Shown piece after piece: positions 39,379-45,713 of a stretch of DNA of 64,000 bases; position 1 is the stretch's first letter, and each line of letters opens with the position of its first letter. The position numbers and the translations under genes are program-made. The stretch spans positions 24,839-88,838 of the IMG/VR virus record IMGVR_UViG_3300033153_010718; one strand, 5' to 3'. The notes under the pieces were generated by a model. The model worked only from the letters and a program-made list of their open reading frames with translations. It made no database searches and was not told the origin of the DNA. Source of the DNA: a virus.

Positions 39379-39402
39379 GTCGCCGAGCCGTAGCTCGGCG
39401 AC
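39379..39402. terminator. 10-bp hairpin with CGTA loop
   Basis: GTCGCCGAGC pairs perfectly with GCTCGGCGAC. No T-run, so intrinsic termination would be atypical. Confidence 0.5.
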
Positions 39403-39445
39403 GTCCCCATGCCAGCTGCGGTGACGGTGGCCCGCTCCGGCCCCC

Positions 39446-39469
39446 GGACCGGCGGATCGCCGCCGGTCC
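39446..39469. terminator. 10-bp hairpin with ATCG loop
   Basis: GGACCGGCGG pairs perfectly with CCGCCGGTCC. Second of a close pair; 97 bp before the gene at 39566. Confidence 0.5.
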
Positions 39470-39565
39470 GCCAGGTCGGCCCCACCTGCACCTGCGCCTG
39501 CATGTCAGACCCGGCTGCTACGGTAGGCGCGCCTGTTCCCTCACTACCAACCCGGAGCCCATGCC

Positions 39566-39937
39566 ATGCTCGACGTCACCACCTACGATCCCCGCGTCCA
39601 CGGCTCGCCCGTGTGCGACGGCTGCGGTCGCCCTCACCTTCTGCCCGGCAACCACCTCTACGTGCTCGACACGCGGCTCATGATCTCGTGTGGCTGCGTG
39701 ATCGAGCCCAGCGTACGGCTCACTCGTGTCGTGTGCTCGGCCCTGTCAGCCGCAGACTTCGCCCTGCTGATCGGCGCCCTGTGCAGTGACGCGCACCTGA
39801 CGCGTGCGATCACCGCGCGGCAGGGGGTCGTGGTCGTGCAGGCGTGCGGCCTGTGCAACGCCCCGCTCGGCCGCGCCATCGGTGACGATGGCAACGACCT
39901 CTGCGAGTTCTGCGCGGCTGCACTGCGCGGCTGGTAG
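39566..39937 (+). CDS. Double-knuckle zinc protein
   Basis: 123 aa. CDGCGRPHLLPGNHLYVLDTR at the start and CGLCNAPLGR...CEFC at the end; helix between. A nucleic-acid or protein adaptor by look. Converges with the minus-strand gene 3 bp away. Confidence 0.72.
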   Translation: MLDVTTYDPRVHGSPVCDGCGRPHLLPGNHLYVLDTRLMISCGCVIEPSVRLTRVVCSALSAADFALLIGALCSDAHLTRAITARQGVVVVQACGLCNAPLGRAIGDDGNDLCEFCAAALRGW

Positions 39938-39940
39938 CGG

Positions 39941-41140
39941 CTACGCCTCGGCCGTCTCCTCGTCGGCGTCACCGTCGTCGGCGTCGGAGGCGGACGCCTC
40001 CTCCTGCTCCTCCGTCTCCGTCTCCTCGTCCCCGGTCGCGTCGTCATGCACTGCCGCCGCCCACTCGTCCAGGCAGTCACGTGGTGCGTCCAGGGCCAGG
40101 TCGATGTGCACGTGTCGTGGCGCGTCGGGGTCGAGCGCTGTTGGCAGCAGCCCGGCCTCGATCATGGCATCCGCCTGCTCGGTCAGCTCCGCGAGCTGCT
40201 CGGCCAGCGCTGACTCGCCGTCTTCGCCTTCAACCACGAACGACCCGCCGCCCTTCACGAATGGGCTCGTCGCCTTGCTCATCTGCCAGGCGTGGGCGTC
40301 ACCCTTCGCGCGGAACGCTGCGACCAGACCGACCTGGTCGTCGGCCGACAGCATCCAGACCTTGTGCTTGAGCTGCGTCAGCGAGCCCTTCTTCTTCTTC
40401 TTGGCCTCGGTCAGCGCGGACTCGTCGTCCTCGTCTGCGTCCTCGCTGTTGATGTTGATGGTCGCGAACTCCACGAACCGATCGACGAACTTGGTCCACG
40501 CCTTCGCGACGCTAGTGTGACTCGCGAACGCTCGCAGTACTACCTTGCGTGCGCCACCCGAGTAGACCGTGCTCAATGGCTTCGCAAACCTGTTCACGAG
40601 CCCATCGTTGAGCGCCTGCCGAATGGCGTCGGGCGCCGGCGACGGCACCGGCGTAGCCTCGGTCAGACCGGCCAGCTTCTCGAAGCGGCTCGTGGCCTCG
40701 ACTACGTCCCCGCTAGGGGCCTCTTCGTCTTCGCCCAGCTTCATGATGTTGGCGACGGCCTTCTGTGCCTTGGCCAGCAGCTTCTTCGTGTAGGGCGCGA
40801 GCGGCGGCCCTCCTATCGACCCGGACTGAAGCTCCTTCGCCAGATCACGGAGCGCCGTGCTGGCGGCCATCGCGTGCTGGTGCAGTGGGCTGTCGCGGCC
40901 TTCGGTCAGCGCGGACTCGGCGGCTTCGTCTTCGGTCACCAGCGCGCCCATCGCATGGCGCTTCACCCCGATGTTCTTCACGCCGTTCCGCCGAAGGTAG
41001 CGTTCGACGGTGAGCGGGTTGTCGTTGACGACGAAGCCCTTCTCTCGCTCGTCCCAGTCGAACTCCGACTTCGCCAGCGCCGAGCGCACGGCACTGCCCT
41101 TGGCTTCCACCAACCCGCTCATCTCGTCGAAGCGTCCCAT
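39941..41140 (-). CDS. Acidic protein with repeated LTE sites
   Basis: 399 aa. Starts MGRFDEMSGLVEAKGS and carries SALTEG, AGLTEA, SALTEA, ESALAE and ELTEQA, each fitting LxE before a small residue, as cut by T4-type prohead proteases. Helical between sites, with a very acidic C-terminus (EETETEEQEEASASDADD). This is the profile of a scaffold/core or ejected internal head protein. Promoter TAGAAT with GGAGGA upstream. Confidence 0.78.
   Translation of the reverse strand: MGRFDEMSGLVEAKGSAVRSALAKSEFDWDEREKGFVVNDNPLTVERYLRRNGVKNIGVKRHAMGALVTEDEAAESALTEGRDSPLHQHAMAASTALRDLAKELQSGSIGGPPLAPYTKKLLAKAQKAVANIMKLGEDEEAPSGDVVEATSRFEKLAGLTEATPVPSPAPDAIRQALNDGLVNRFAKPLSTVYSGGARKVVLRAFASHTSVAKAWTKFVDRFVEFATININSEDADEDDESALTEAKKKKKGSLTQLKHKVWMLSADDQVGLVAAFRAKGDAHAWQMSKATSPFVKGGGSFVVEGEDGESALAEQLAELTEQADAMIEAGLLPTALDPDAPRHVHIDLALDAPRDCLDEWAAAVHDDATGDEETETEEQEEASASDADDGDADEETAEA
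40708..40719. repeat. CCCCGCTAGGGG family, copy 3 (inside a gene)
   Basis: Exact 12-mer encoding A-P-S-G-D in the acidic protein, showing the element is not limited to intergenic DNA. Confidence 0.6.
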
Positions 41141-41165
41141 CGTGTCCTCCGTGTGTGTGCCCGCG

Positions 41166-41171
41166 ATTCTA
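41166..41171 (-). promoter_or_regulatory. TAGAAT promoter element
   Basis: Minus strand GAGTAGAAT, then a leader with GGAGGA before ATG 41140; overlaps the stop of the upstream gene. Confidence 0.55.
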
Positions 41172-41378
41172 CTCGGCGGCCGGCGGCGACTCCACATCTT
41201 GGACGCGAATCGTGAACGGCCCGCGGCACATCACGCAGACCAGACTGCCGTGCGACATGCGCGCGAAGTGGAACTTGAGCAGCCACGCGGTCGCCGCGCT
41301 TCGCGCTACCAGCGCGCTGTCAGCCGGGTGCGGGCAGCTTGTCCTACCGCACTCGCAGTGCGCGAAGGCTCTCATCAT
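41169..41378 (-). CDS. Cys/His small protein
   Basis: 69 aa. CECGRTSCPH and CVMC flank a helix (VARSAATAWLLKFHFARM). ATGATGA start overlap with the upstream stop. Confidence 0.68.
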   Translation of the reverse strand: MMRAFAHCECGRTSCPHPADSALVARSAATAWLLKFHFARMSHGSLVCVMCRGPFTIRVQDVESPPAAE

Positions 41379-41644
41379 GTTGGCTCGCCTGCGCCAGGGC
41401 TCTGTGTGGCAGGCGGCCTGCCGGCGATCCAGAAGCCCGCCGCCTTGAGGCACCACGAGCAGATCCACTTGTTGTCGTAGGTCAGCTCGATCTCGCCGCG
41501 CTTCGCGAAGACTTTCGTGACGGTCTCCAGCGCGAGGTTCAGCGGCACGCCGTGCAGGTTGATAGTCCGATTACGATCGCACTCGCACGTGACGCCGCCT
41601 TCCCAAACGGTCTCGGTCTCGGCGTCTTCGACGTGGTCAGTCAA
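41375..41644 (-). CDS. Cys-pair hypothetical protein
   Basis: 89 aa. TCECDRNR...ICSWCLKAAG: a CxC plus CxxC site with a helix between (LNLALETVTKVFAK). TTG start (TTGA overlap). Confidence 0.68.
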   Translation of the reverse strand: MTDHVEDAETETVWEGGVTCECDRNRTINLHGVPLNLALETVTKVFAKRGEIELTYDNKWICSWCLKAAGFWIAGRPPATQSPGAGEPT

Positions 41645-41865
41645 CGCTGACCTCCGTCACGATACGCGAGCAGCTCGCCCTCGCACGTCTCGCAGATCAG
41701 CTTGCCCTCCACCTCGTAGTACGACCGGCTGTCGCCGACCGCGCTCTTGAGGATCGCGAGCGGCCCGACCTCGCGCGTGCCGATCAGGACGATGTCGTCA
41801 ACAGTCCCGCAGCCGCACTCGACCCGCCCGCTCCACGACCCCGTGATCCGCTCGCTCTCGCCCAT
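41641..41865 (-). CDS. Cys-pair hypothetical protein, paralogue of 41375
   Basis: 74 aa. VECGCGTVDDIVLIG...ICETCEGELLAYRD, the same CxC/CxxC layout as the next gene. ATG 41865 chosen because TACAAT lies 7 nt upstream; ATG 41874 is an alternative. Confidence 0.66.
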   Translation of the reverse strand: MGESERITGSWSGRVECGCGTVDDIVLIGTREVGPLAILKSAVGDSRSYYEVEGKLICETCEGELLAYRDGGQR

Positions 41866-41872
41866 GGCCGCC

Positions 41873-41878
41873 ATTGTA
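41873..41878 (-). promoter_or_regulatory. TACAAT element, 7 nt from ATG
   Basis: Minus strand CCTACAAT, 7 nt, ATG 41865. CCCCTAGCGGGG lies 10 bp upstream, a possible operator. Confidence 0.45.
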
Positions 41879-41888
41879 GGACCGCAGT

Positions 41889-41900
41889 CCCCGCTAGGGG
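41889..41900. repeat. CCCCGCTAGGGG family, copy 4
   Basis: Exact 12-mer just upstream of the TACAAT element at 41873. Confidence 0.65.
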
Positions 41901-41960
41901 AGGACGCTCCTGGGCGCGTACGATGCCAACCGTGCAAGAATTCGCATGGTCAGCGCCGGC

Positions 41961-41977
41961 GCCCCGACCGTAGGGGC
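41961..41977. repeat. GCCCC-GACCATA-GGGGC palindrome, copy
   Basis: GCCCCGACCGTAGGGGC, 5-bp arms around a 7-nt loop, 10 bp before the next TAGAAC. Confidence 0.6.
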
Positions 41978-41986
41978 AGCTCCGGG

Positions 41987-41992
41987 TAGAAC
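41987..41992 (+). promoter_or_regulatory. GGGTAGAAC element, 6 nt from ATG
   Basis: GGGTAGAAC, 6 nt, ATG 41999, in genuine intergenic DNA, so no coding explanation for the element. Confidence 0.72.
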
Positions 41993-41998
41993 GTAGGC

Positions 41999-42211
41999 AT
42001 GAGGATCTTCGAGAAGGGCGACCGCGTCTGGTTCCGCCGCGACCGCGACCGTGAGCGGCGGCCACCGCGGCTCGCCACGGTCGTGCGCGCCAGCCACGTA
42101 CTCGTCGAGATCCAGCTCGACGAGGGCGGCGGCGTCGATCACAAGATCCTCGCCCGCGAGTACGAGGTCTGGCCCCTGTCCGCAGTCGAGCTGCTGGCCG
42201 AGCTGGCCTAA
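41999..42211 (+). CDS. SH3-like barrel with AVD tail
   Basis: 70 aa. FEKGDRVWFRRDRDRERRPPRLATVVRAS, ends WPLSAVELLAELA at the stop. A lone example outside the arrays with its own promoter: here the tail cannot be explained by a following coupled gene. Confidence 0.8.
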   Translation: MRIFEKGDRVWFRRDRDRERRPPRLATVVRASHVLVEIQLDEGGGVDHKILAREYEVWPLSAVELLAELA

Positions 42212-42223
42212 CGACCCCCGCAA

Positions 42224-42261
42224 GTGCCCCGATCACAGGGGCACCAGCAGGCCCTGTGATC
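42224..42261 (+). promoter_or_regulatory. Two mutually exclusive hairpins
   Basis: Stem A: GTGCCCC (42224-42230) with GGGGCAC (42238-42244). Stem B: GATCACAGGG (42231-42240) with CCCTGTGATC (42252-42261). They share 42238-42240 and cannot form together, like an attenuator downstream of the barrel gene. Confidence 0.5.
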
Positions 42262-42292
42262 TGACGCTTAAATAAGGAGCTGGCCGGCCCAC

Positions 42293-42315
42293 GGATCCGA
42301 TTGGCATTCGGACCC
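42293..42315. repeat. GGATCCGATTGG repeat, copy 1
   Basis: GGATCCGATTGGC then ATTCGGACCC, an imperfect dyad (CCGA/TCGG). Confidence 0.55.
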
Positions 42316-42354
42316 CTCGCCAGCGCCTCTACCACGGGGGCGGCAGCCCGCCAT

Positions 42355-42379
42355 GGATCCGATTGGCTGATTCGGACCC
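42355..42379. repeat. GGATCCGATTGG repeat, copy 2
   Basis: Same as the copy 62 bp upstream with TG inserted in the middle. Confidence 0.55.
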
Positions 42380-42436
42380 ATCAGCCCTGCTGGTGCACCT
42401 ACCACAGGGGCACTTCGCGGGTCGATCGGTGTGGCA

Positions 42437-42459
42437 GGTGCCCCGACCATAGGAGCACC
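42437..42459. repeat. GCCCC-GACCATA-GGGGC palindrome, copy
   Basis: GGTGCCCCGACCATAGGAGC and ACC; one mismatch in the right arm. Confidence 0.55.
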
Positions 42460-42547
42460 AGCAGCCAAACCGTCAGCAGCTGCATCCGCCGCGGTCTACC
42501 CTAAGAGGGCCGCCCGGAATCCCCTAACCGCTGTCTGCAGACCCGGG

Positions 42548-42553
42548 TAGAAC
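42548..42553 (+). promoter_or_regulatory. GGGTAGAAC promoter element
   Basis: Leader of 26 nt containing GGAAGA before GTG 42580. Confidence 0.6.
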
Positions 42554-42579
42554 AGTGGGCGCGGAAGACTCGGGGTACC

Positions 42580-42786
42580 GTGGACGGCGGACGTCGGCAA
42601 CTCAACCTGGCCCAACAAGCGCGCGTCGCCACCAGCCTCTCCCAGCGCAGGTTCGCCAAGCTCCTCGGCGTCTCGGCCTCGGTGGTCTCCCGATGGGAGT
42701 CCGGCGCGGCCCCGAGCGGGCCTGCTCTAGCCCTGCTCAGGGTCATCCGGGACCACCCTGGGCGCGTCCTCGATACGCTCGGGTAG
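42580..42786 (+). CDS. XRE-type HTH regulator (short)
   Basis: 68 aa from GTG. RVATSLSQRRFAKLLGVSASVVSRWESGAAPSG is a standard helix-turn-helix (LSQ...LLGVS...V-x-RWE-x-G). Nearly the whole protein is the DNA-binding domain. Related to the larger regulator at 42900. Confidence 0.88.
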   Translation: MDGGRRQLNLAQQARVATSLSQRRFAKLLGVSASVVSRWESGAAPSGPALALLRVIRDHPGRVLDTLG

Positions 42787-42828
42787 TGCCGTCCGCGGCC
42801 CTGCATGGTTGTGGGCCTGCAGCCGGCC

Positions 42829-42864
42829 CATACTCTGGAGTATGTCGTTATACTCCCAGAGTAT
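42829..42864. promoter_or_regulatory. Paired operator ATACTCTGG(G)AGTAT
   Basis: Site 1 CATACTCTGGAGTATG (42829-42844) and, inverted, site 2 ATACTCCCAGAGTAT (42850-42864), about 20 bp centre to centre (two helical turns). They abut the TATAAC promoter of the XRE gene at 42900, as expected of autorepression. Confidence 0.75.
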
Positions 42865-42876
42865 GGATGTCGGGGG

Positions 42877-42882
42877 TATAAC
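42877..42882 (+). promoter_or_regulatory. GGGGGTATAAC promoter
   Basis: GGGGGTATAAC, then GGAGG and ATG 42900. A variant of the GGGGTAGAAC element placed just after the operators. Confidence 0.62.
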
Positions 42883-42899
42883 GCTGAACTGGAGGTCTT

Positions 42900-43313
42900 A
42901 TGTTCGCCACGAACCTCGCGAAACGCGCCCGCAAGGCGATCGGGCTGTCCCAGGCCAAGCTGGCGCGCCTGCTGGGCGTCAAGCAGCCGCTGCTCTCCAA
43001 GTGGGAGGGCGGCTCCAAGATGAGCAAGCTGGCGGTGACCCTCATGAAGATCATCGAGCGGGAGCCCGAGGCGGCGCTCCGGGCCCTAAAGGCCGACGGC
43101 GCCACACCAGGCTACGCCGGGGACGGCGGCCCACCACCCCAGCGTACAAGCACCCACGCCCACGGCCCGATGGTGGACGAGCACGGCTTCGTCATGGCCG
43201 AGGGTGAGCGCCCCGAGGAGGGCCTCGGCTTCGACGCCGGCGAGCTGGACCTGCCCGAGGCCGACTTCGAGTTCGACGAGGACGATCCCCTCGCCTACCG
43301 GCCGGTGTTCTAG
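42900..43313 (+). CDS. XRE-type HTH regulator with acidic C-terminus
   Basis: 137 aa. RARKAIGLSQAKLARLLGVKQPLLSKWEGGSKMSK is a helix-turn-helix closely similar to the gene at 42580; a Pro/His linker follows, then an acidic stretch (EADFEFDEDD). Could act as repressor through the paired operators in front of it; the acidic part could contact polymerase or a partner. Confidence 0.88.
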   Translation: MFATNLAKRARKAIGLSQAKLARLLGVKQPLLSKWEGGSKMSKLAVTLMKIIEREPEAALRALKADGATPGYAGDGGPPPQRTSTHAHGPMVDEHGFVMAEGERPEEGLGFDAGELDLPEADFEFDEDDPLAYRPVF

Positions 43314-43410
43314 CGACAGCGCTCGGCGTTGGCGCCAACACCCAGCATCGGGGGCCCGGTCGGCAACATCGTGGCTGAGCTAAGCCCTGCAGCAGCAGGG
43401 GCTATGGACT

Positions 43411-43441
43411 AGTTAAGCTCGAAGCGAGTCCGAGCTTAACT
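43411..43441. terminator. 11-bp hairpin after XRE gene
   Basis: AGTTAAGCTCG pairs perfectly with CGAGCTTAACT over a 9-nt loop. AT-rich relative to its surroundings; plausible terminator or binding site. Confidence 0.5.
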
Positions 43442-43585
43442 AAGGAATACGGCCCGCGCAACCCTCAGCGCATCGAGAAGCTGCGATGTCAGCGGCTGCA
43501 CCGATGAAGCAGCACGCGACTGCTTGACCCGGCTGACCCAACTCACACAGGCGTGCTCGAAATTCCCCGGCCGCGGCCGTTTCCA

Positions 43586-43620
43586 CTCTGGAGCGGATTG
43601 GCGTCCGCTCTGGAGCGGAT
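43586..43620. repeat. CTCTGGAGCGGAT tandem pair
   Basis: Copies at 43586 and 43608, 22 bp apart, share CTCTGGAG with the operators at 42829 and 43737; may be weak operator sites. Confidence 0.45.
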
Positions 43621-43736
43621 CGGCCTGCCAGTGCCCCTATGGTGGGGGCGCCAGGGGCGCCGTCACGATGTCCAGGTGCACGTCAGCCGCGGTCGGGTCA
43701 GCGACAAGCCCCGCCGTTGCAGCCCTGCGGCCGGCC

Positions 43737-43773
43737 TATACTCTGGAGTAACACACTATACTCTGGGAGTATG
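43737..43773. promoter_or_regulatory. Second paired operator
   Basis: TATACTCTGGAGTA (43737-43750) and ATACTCTGGGAGTAT (43758-43772), both on the plus strand, about 20 bp apart. Preceded by CCGGCC as at 42825, so the region is a partial duplicate. It overlaps the 3' end of the HTH gene at 43756 (HTPRV codons). Confidence 0.68.
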
Positions 43774-43938
43774 CAAGCGCTTGAACCTGGGATGCACGGG
43801 CTTCGACAGAGCGCGGGCTACCGTCTGGCCGCGGGCCAGGCGGTAGCGCAGAGTGCTCTCGCGCATGCCAAGCTCCCGGGCCCACGCCCGCAGCGACTGA
43901 ATCCGACCTCGGTACTCGATGTTCTTCGCGGCGGCCAT
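43756..43938 (-). CDS. HTH protein, paralogue of 57631
   Basis: 60 aa. SLRAWARELGMRESTLRYRLARGQTVARAL is the same helix-turn-helix unit as MTMAEWARQTGIQKRTIRERL at 57631. Such units accompany phage and homing-endonuclease proteins. GGAGAGGAGCG Shine-Dalgarno and a TAGAAC promoter upstream. Confidence 0.78.
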   Translation of the reverse strand: MAAAKNIEYRGRIQSLRAWARELGMRESTLRYRLARGQTVARALSKPVHPRFKRLHTPRV

Positions 43939-43956
43939 GCTCTCGCTCCTCTCCCT

Positions 43957-43962
43957 GTTCTA
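43957..43962 (-). promoter_or_regulatory. GGGGTAGAAC promoter element
   Basis: Minus strand CGGGGTAGAAC, leader GGGAGAGGAGCGAG, ATG 43938. Confidence 0.65.
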
Positions 43963-43987
43963 CCCCGCGCCGCGCCCCGCGAACAGG

Positions 43988-43999
43988 CCCCGCTAGGGG
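43988..43999. repeat. CCCCGCTAGGGG family, copy 5
   Basis: Exact 12-mer, 26 bp upstream of the TAGAAC element at 43957 on the minus strand, again near a promoter. Confidence 0.65.
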
Positions 44000-44217
44000 T
44001 ACTAGACAGCGGCCTACAGAGGCTCTGGATGGCGGGGTGCGCAGTCCCCAGGTCCCCGTCTGGCGCGGCGGCCGAAAATCTCGTCCCGCTAGCGCGATTT
44101 GGGGGTGGTGGGGTAGTGATTTGGGGGGTGGCGGGGGTCGATCTCACCACCCGATTTGGGAGTGGCGGGGGCTCGGGGCGGGGGCTCGGAGGGCGGCCCC
44201 GGCACCGCGATGCTGGA

Positions 44218-44237
44218 GTGCCCCTATGGTCGGGGCA
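44218..44237. repeat. GCCCC-GACCATA-GGGGC palindrome, copy
   Basis: GTGCCCCTATGGTCGGGGCA, the opposite orientation of the copies at 42437 and 45318. Confidence 0.6.
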
Positions 44238-44419
44238 GATGCACCGCTGAATCTTGCATCTCGATGATCATAACCCCTTGCCCTGTAAGGCCCACCATAA
44301 CCCCTTCATCGTAGCCAACGTGATTGCTTGACTTATGATTGCCGCGACGCCGATGCTTGCTGCGAAACGACTTGCAGAACCTGTGTGCTGGTAGCAGGAC
44401 TTACGCCGCCATAACACCT

Positions 44420-44442
44420 GGACGTTGCCGGAGGCAACGTCC
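44420..44442. terminator. 10-bp hairpin with GGA loop
   Basis: GGACGTTGCC pairs perfectly with GGCAACGTCC. Isolated from genes; role open. Confidence 0.45.
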
Positions 44443-44602
44443 CGCTCACGGGCACACGCCGAGGTCGAACGGCGGCCCTGCGGCAGGTGATCGAGGGGTG
44501 CGTCGAAGCGCCTGGGTGTGCGGGGGATGGGAGCGGAATGGGAGTGGATCTGAACGGGATTGGCTTCCCCTTCCTTCCCCCCTTCGGCCTCGGACCTGAC
44601 AG

Positions 44603-44631
44603 GTGGATTTGAAACCTGGGGTAAGGATTGG
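44603..44631 (+). repeat. 29-bp direct repeat, promoter-like, copy 1
   Basis: Contains TTTGAAACCTGGGGTAAGG; identical to 44884-44912. GGGGTA followed by purines makes it a relative of the GGGGTAGAAC element. Confidence 0.65.
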
Positions 44632-44689
44632 CCGGTGGACGCCCACATCGGCAGCCGGCCGGGAGGGATAGGGAGAGGTGGAGGCCCCC

Positions 44690-44893
44690 ATGAATGACCC
44701 GCACGACCGGCTGCACGACCGGCTCGCCTACGGCTTCGAGCTGCTCTCCGACGACCCTCCCGATGAGCCGAGCCTGGAGCGCCGACCCGACCCTCTCCCT
44801 CCTGACCCTCGGGGAGTACCGGCAGCTCCTACCTGGTCGAGGTGGTGGCGGACTGCTGGGGGGCGTTGGCTCCCTCTTGAGTCGTGGATTTGA
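44690..44893 (+). CDS. Hypothetical protein, possibly frameshifted
   Basis: 67 aa. MNDPHDRLHDRLAYGFELLSDD is protein-like, but after about residue 35 this frame becomes Pro/Arg-rich while the +1 frame gives TLGEYRQLLPG, which looks more like a real continuation. Perhaps a decayed gene between two copies of the repeat. Confidence 0.4.
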   Translation: MNDPHDRLHDRLAYGFELLSDDPPDEPSLERRPDPLPPDPRGVPAAPTWSRWWRTAGGRWLPLESWI

Positions 44894-44912
44894 AACCTGG
44901 GGTAAGGATTGG
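44884..44912 (+). repeat. 29-bp direct repeat, promoter-like, copy 2
   Basis: Identical to 44603-44631; both are followed a few bases later by GGTGGACG. Confidence 0.65.
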
Positions 44913-44977
44913 ATGGTGGACGGGCGGTGATGACATTGGCCTGGACCTGGCCCGCCGGGGGTGCCACGGTCGGGGGC

Positions 44978-45220
44978 ATGGACGACCTCGACGACCTCTT
45001 GGGACGAGTACCCGAAGCGCTCCGCGTGGAGCTTGAAGCCGTGGACTGCGGTCGCGCGCTCGACCTGGCCCGCCAGTTCGTCTCCAGCAACGAAGAGGAC
45101 CAGGCCGGCATGATGGCCTTCATCGAGAGCGCTGGCCCGCGGCGGGTTCACGAGCTGAAGGTCAACCACCGGGACGGGACGCCGACTTCGGCTGATCTGG
45201 CAAGTTGGCCGTGCGTTTGA
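44978..45220 (+). CDS. Small acidic protein
   Basis: 80 aa. DDLDDLLGRVPEALRVELEAVDCG is acidic helix. GGGGG Shine-Dalgarno before ATG 44978; ATG 44930 is an alternative. A third TTTGAGACCTGGGGTA copy overlaps its stop. Confidence 0.55.
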   Translation: MDDLDDLLGRVPEALRVELEAVDCGRALDLARQFVSSNEEDQAGMMAFIESAGPRRVHELKVNHRDGTPTSADLASWPCV

Positions 45221-45443
45221 GACCTGGGGTAGAGCGCGCCAGCCAGCTGGTCCGCGCCCGCGCGGCGGGAGTCCGCGCTGACCTGCGAGTTAAGCTGTGG
45301 CTTACGAGACCGCTGGCGCCCCGACCATAGGGGCACCAGCAGGGTGGGATGGCCCGTACGGGGTAGTGGCCGGACCGGTCGGTGGTTACTCTGCTGCTGC
45401 TACAACGAGCGGGGTCGGCGTCGTGGCTTGACTGCGGCGCCGA
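45221..45443. other. Gene-free stretch
   Basis: Holds one palindrome-family copy (45318-45334) and nothing else recognised; separates the sparse region from the next minus array. Confidence 0.55.
45318..45334. repeat. GCCCC-GACCATA-GGGGC palindrome, copy
   Basis: Perfect GCCCCGACCATAGGGGC followed by ACCAGCAGG, as at 42238-42250 and 42457. Confidence 0.62.
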
Positions 45444-45713
45444 CTACGCCAGCTCCGCGAGCCGATCGATCGCCGAGCGGTGCCTGACGGCGACCAGCTC
45501 GAAGGTCCAGACCTTCTTGGCGGTGTCGTAGATCGAGCCTGCGCTCAGCCAGCAGCGGACCGGGGCATCGTTGGTCACGTCGATACCGACTACCGTGGCC
45601 GGGTGCCAGCCGACGCCACCGCCCCGGAGCGAGGTGTGCACCTCGACGCGGTCTCCGATCTCGTAGGGCGGAAGCTCGAAGGTCTCGTCGTCGATCGTGA
45701 TCGTGCGGCTCAT
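45444..45713 (-). CDS. SRTITI-type SH3-like barrel with AVD tail
   Basis: 89 aa. MSRTITIDDETFELPPYEIGDRVEV, HPATVVGIDV, RCWL, ends RHRSAIDRLAELA. Member of a paralogous set sharing the short N-terminal hairpin, YEIGDRV and ATVVG-[VI] (also at 45710, 45997, 46323, 47745, 51689, 54075, 59031). Confidence 0.8.
   Translation of the reverse strand: MSRTITIDDETFELPPYEIGDRVEVHTSLRGGGVGWHPATVVGIDVTNDAPVRCWLSAGSIYDTAKKVWTFELVAVRHRSAIDRLAELA

Larger units (their letters stand above)
39016..39565. other. Gene-free stretch with three strong hairpins
   Basis: No supported gene; ORFs here are low-complexity shadows. Holds a nested cruciform (39065-39105), a palindrome-family relative (39116-39136), two CCCCGCTAGGG copies, and perfect 10-bp hairpins at 39379-39402 and 39446-39469. 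Confidence 0.6.
42212..42547. other. Gene-free stretch with palindromes and repeats
   Basis: Holds mutually exclusive hairpins (42224-42261), two GGATCCGATTGG repeats, and palindrome-family copies at about 42392 and 42437. No gene; ORFs on the minus strand are made of the repeats. Confidence 0.6.
43314..43755. other. Gene-free stretch with hairpins and operator half-sites
   Basis: Contains CCCTGC/GCAGGG hairpin (43385-43400), the 11-bp hairpin 43411-43441, two ~13-bp CTCTGGAGCGGAT copies 22 bp apart (43586, 43608) and a palindrome-family copy near 43631. No gene supported. Confidence 0.55.
43963..44689. other. Gene-free stretch
   Basis: No supported gene in about 730 bp. It holds a CCCCGCTAGGGG copy, a G-rich run, a palindrome-family copy (44218), a direct repeat CATAACCCCTT (44269 and 44296), a 10-bp hairpin (44420-44442) and the first 29-bp repeat. 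Confidence 0.6.

Noticed and set aside
42268-42468. 66-aa minus ORF rich in GAP repeats
   Set aside because: Composed of the palindrome-family repeats read as protein; no Shine-Dalgarno.
43639-44250. 203-aa plus ORF over the operators
   Set aside because: Low-complexity, antisense to the HTH gene and starts inside repeats.
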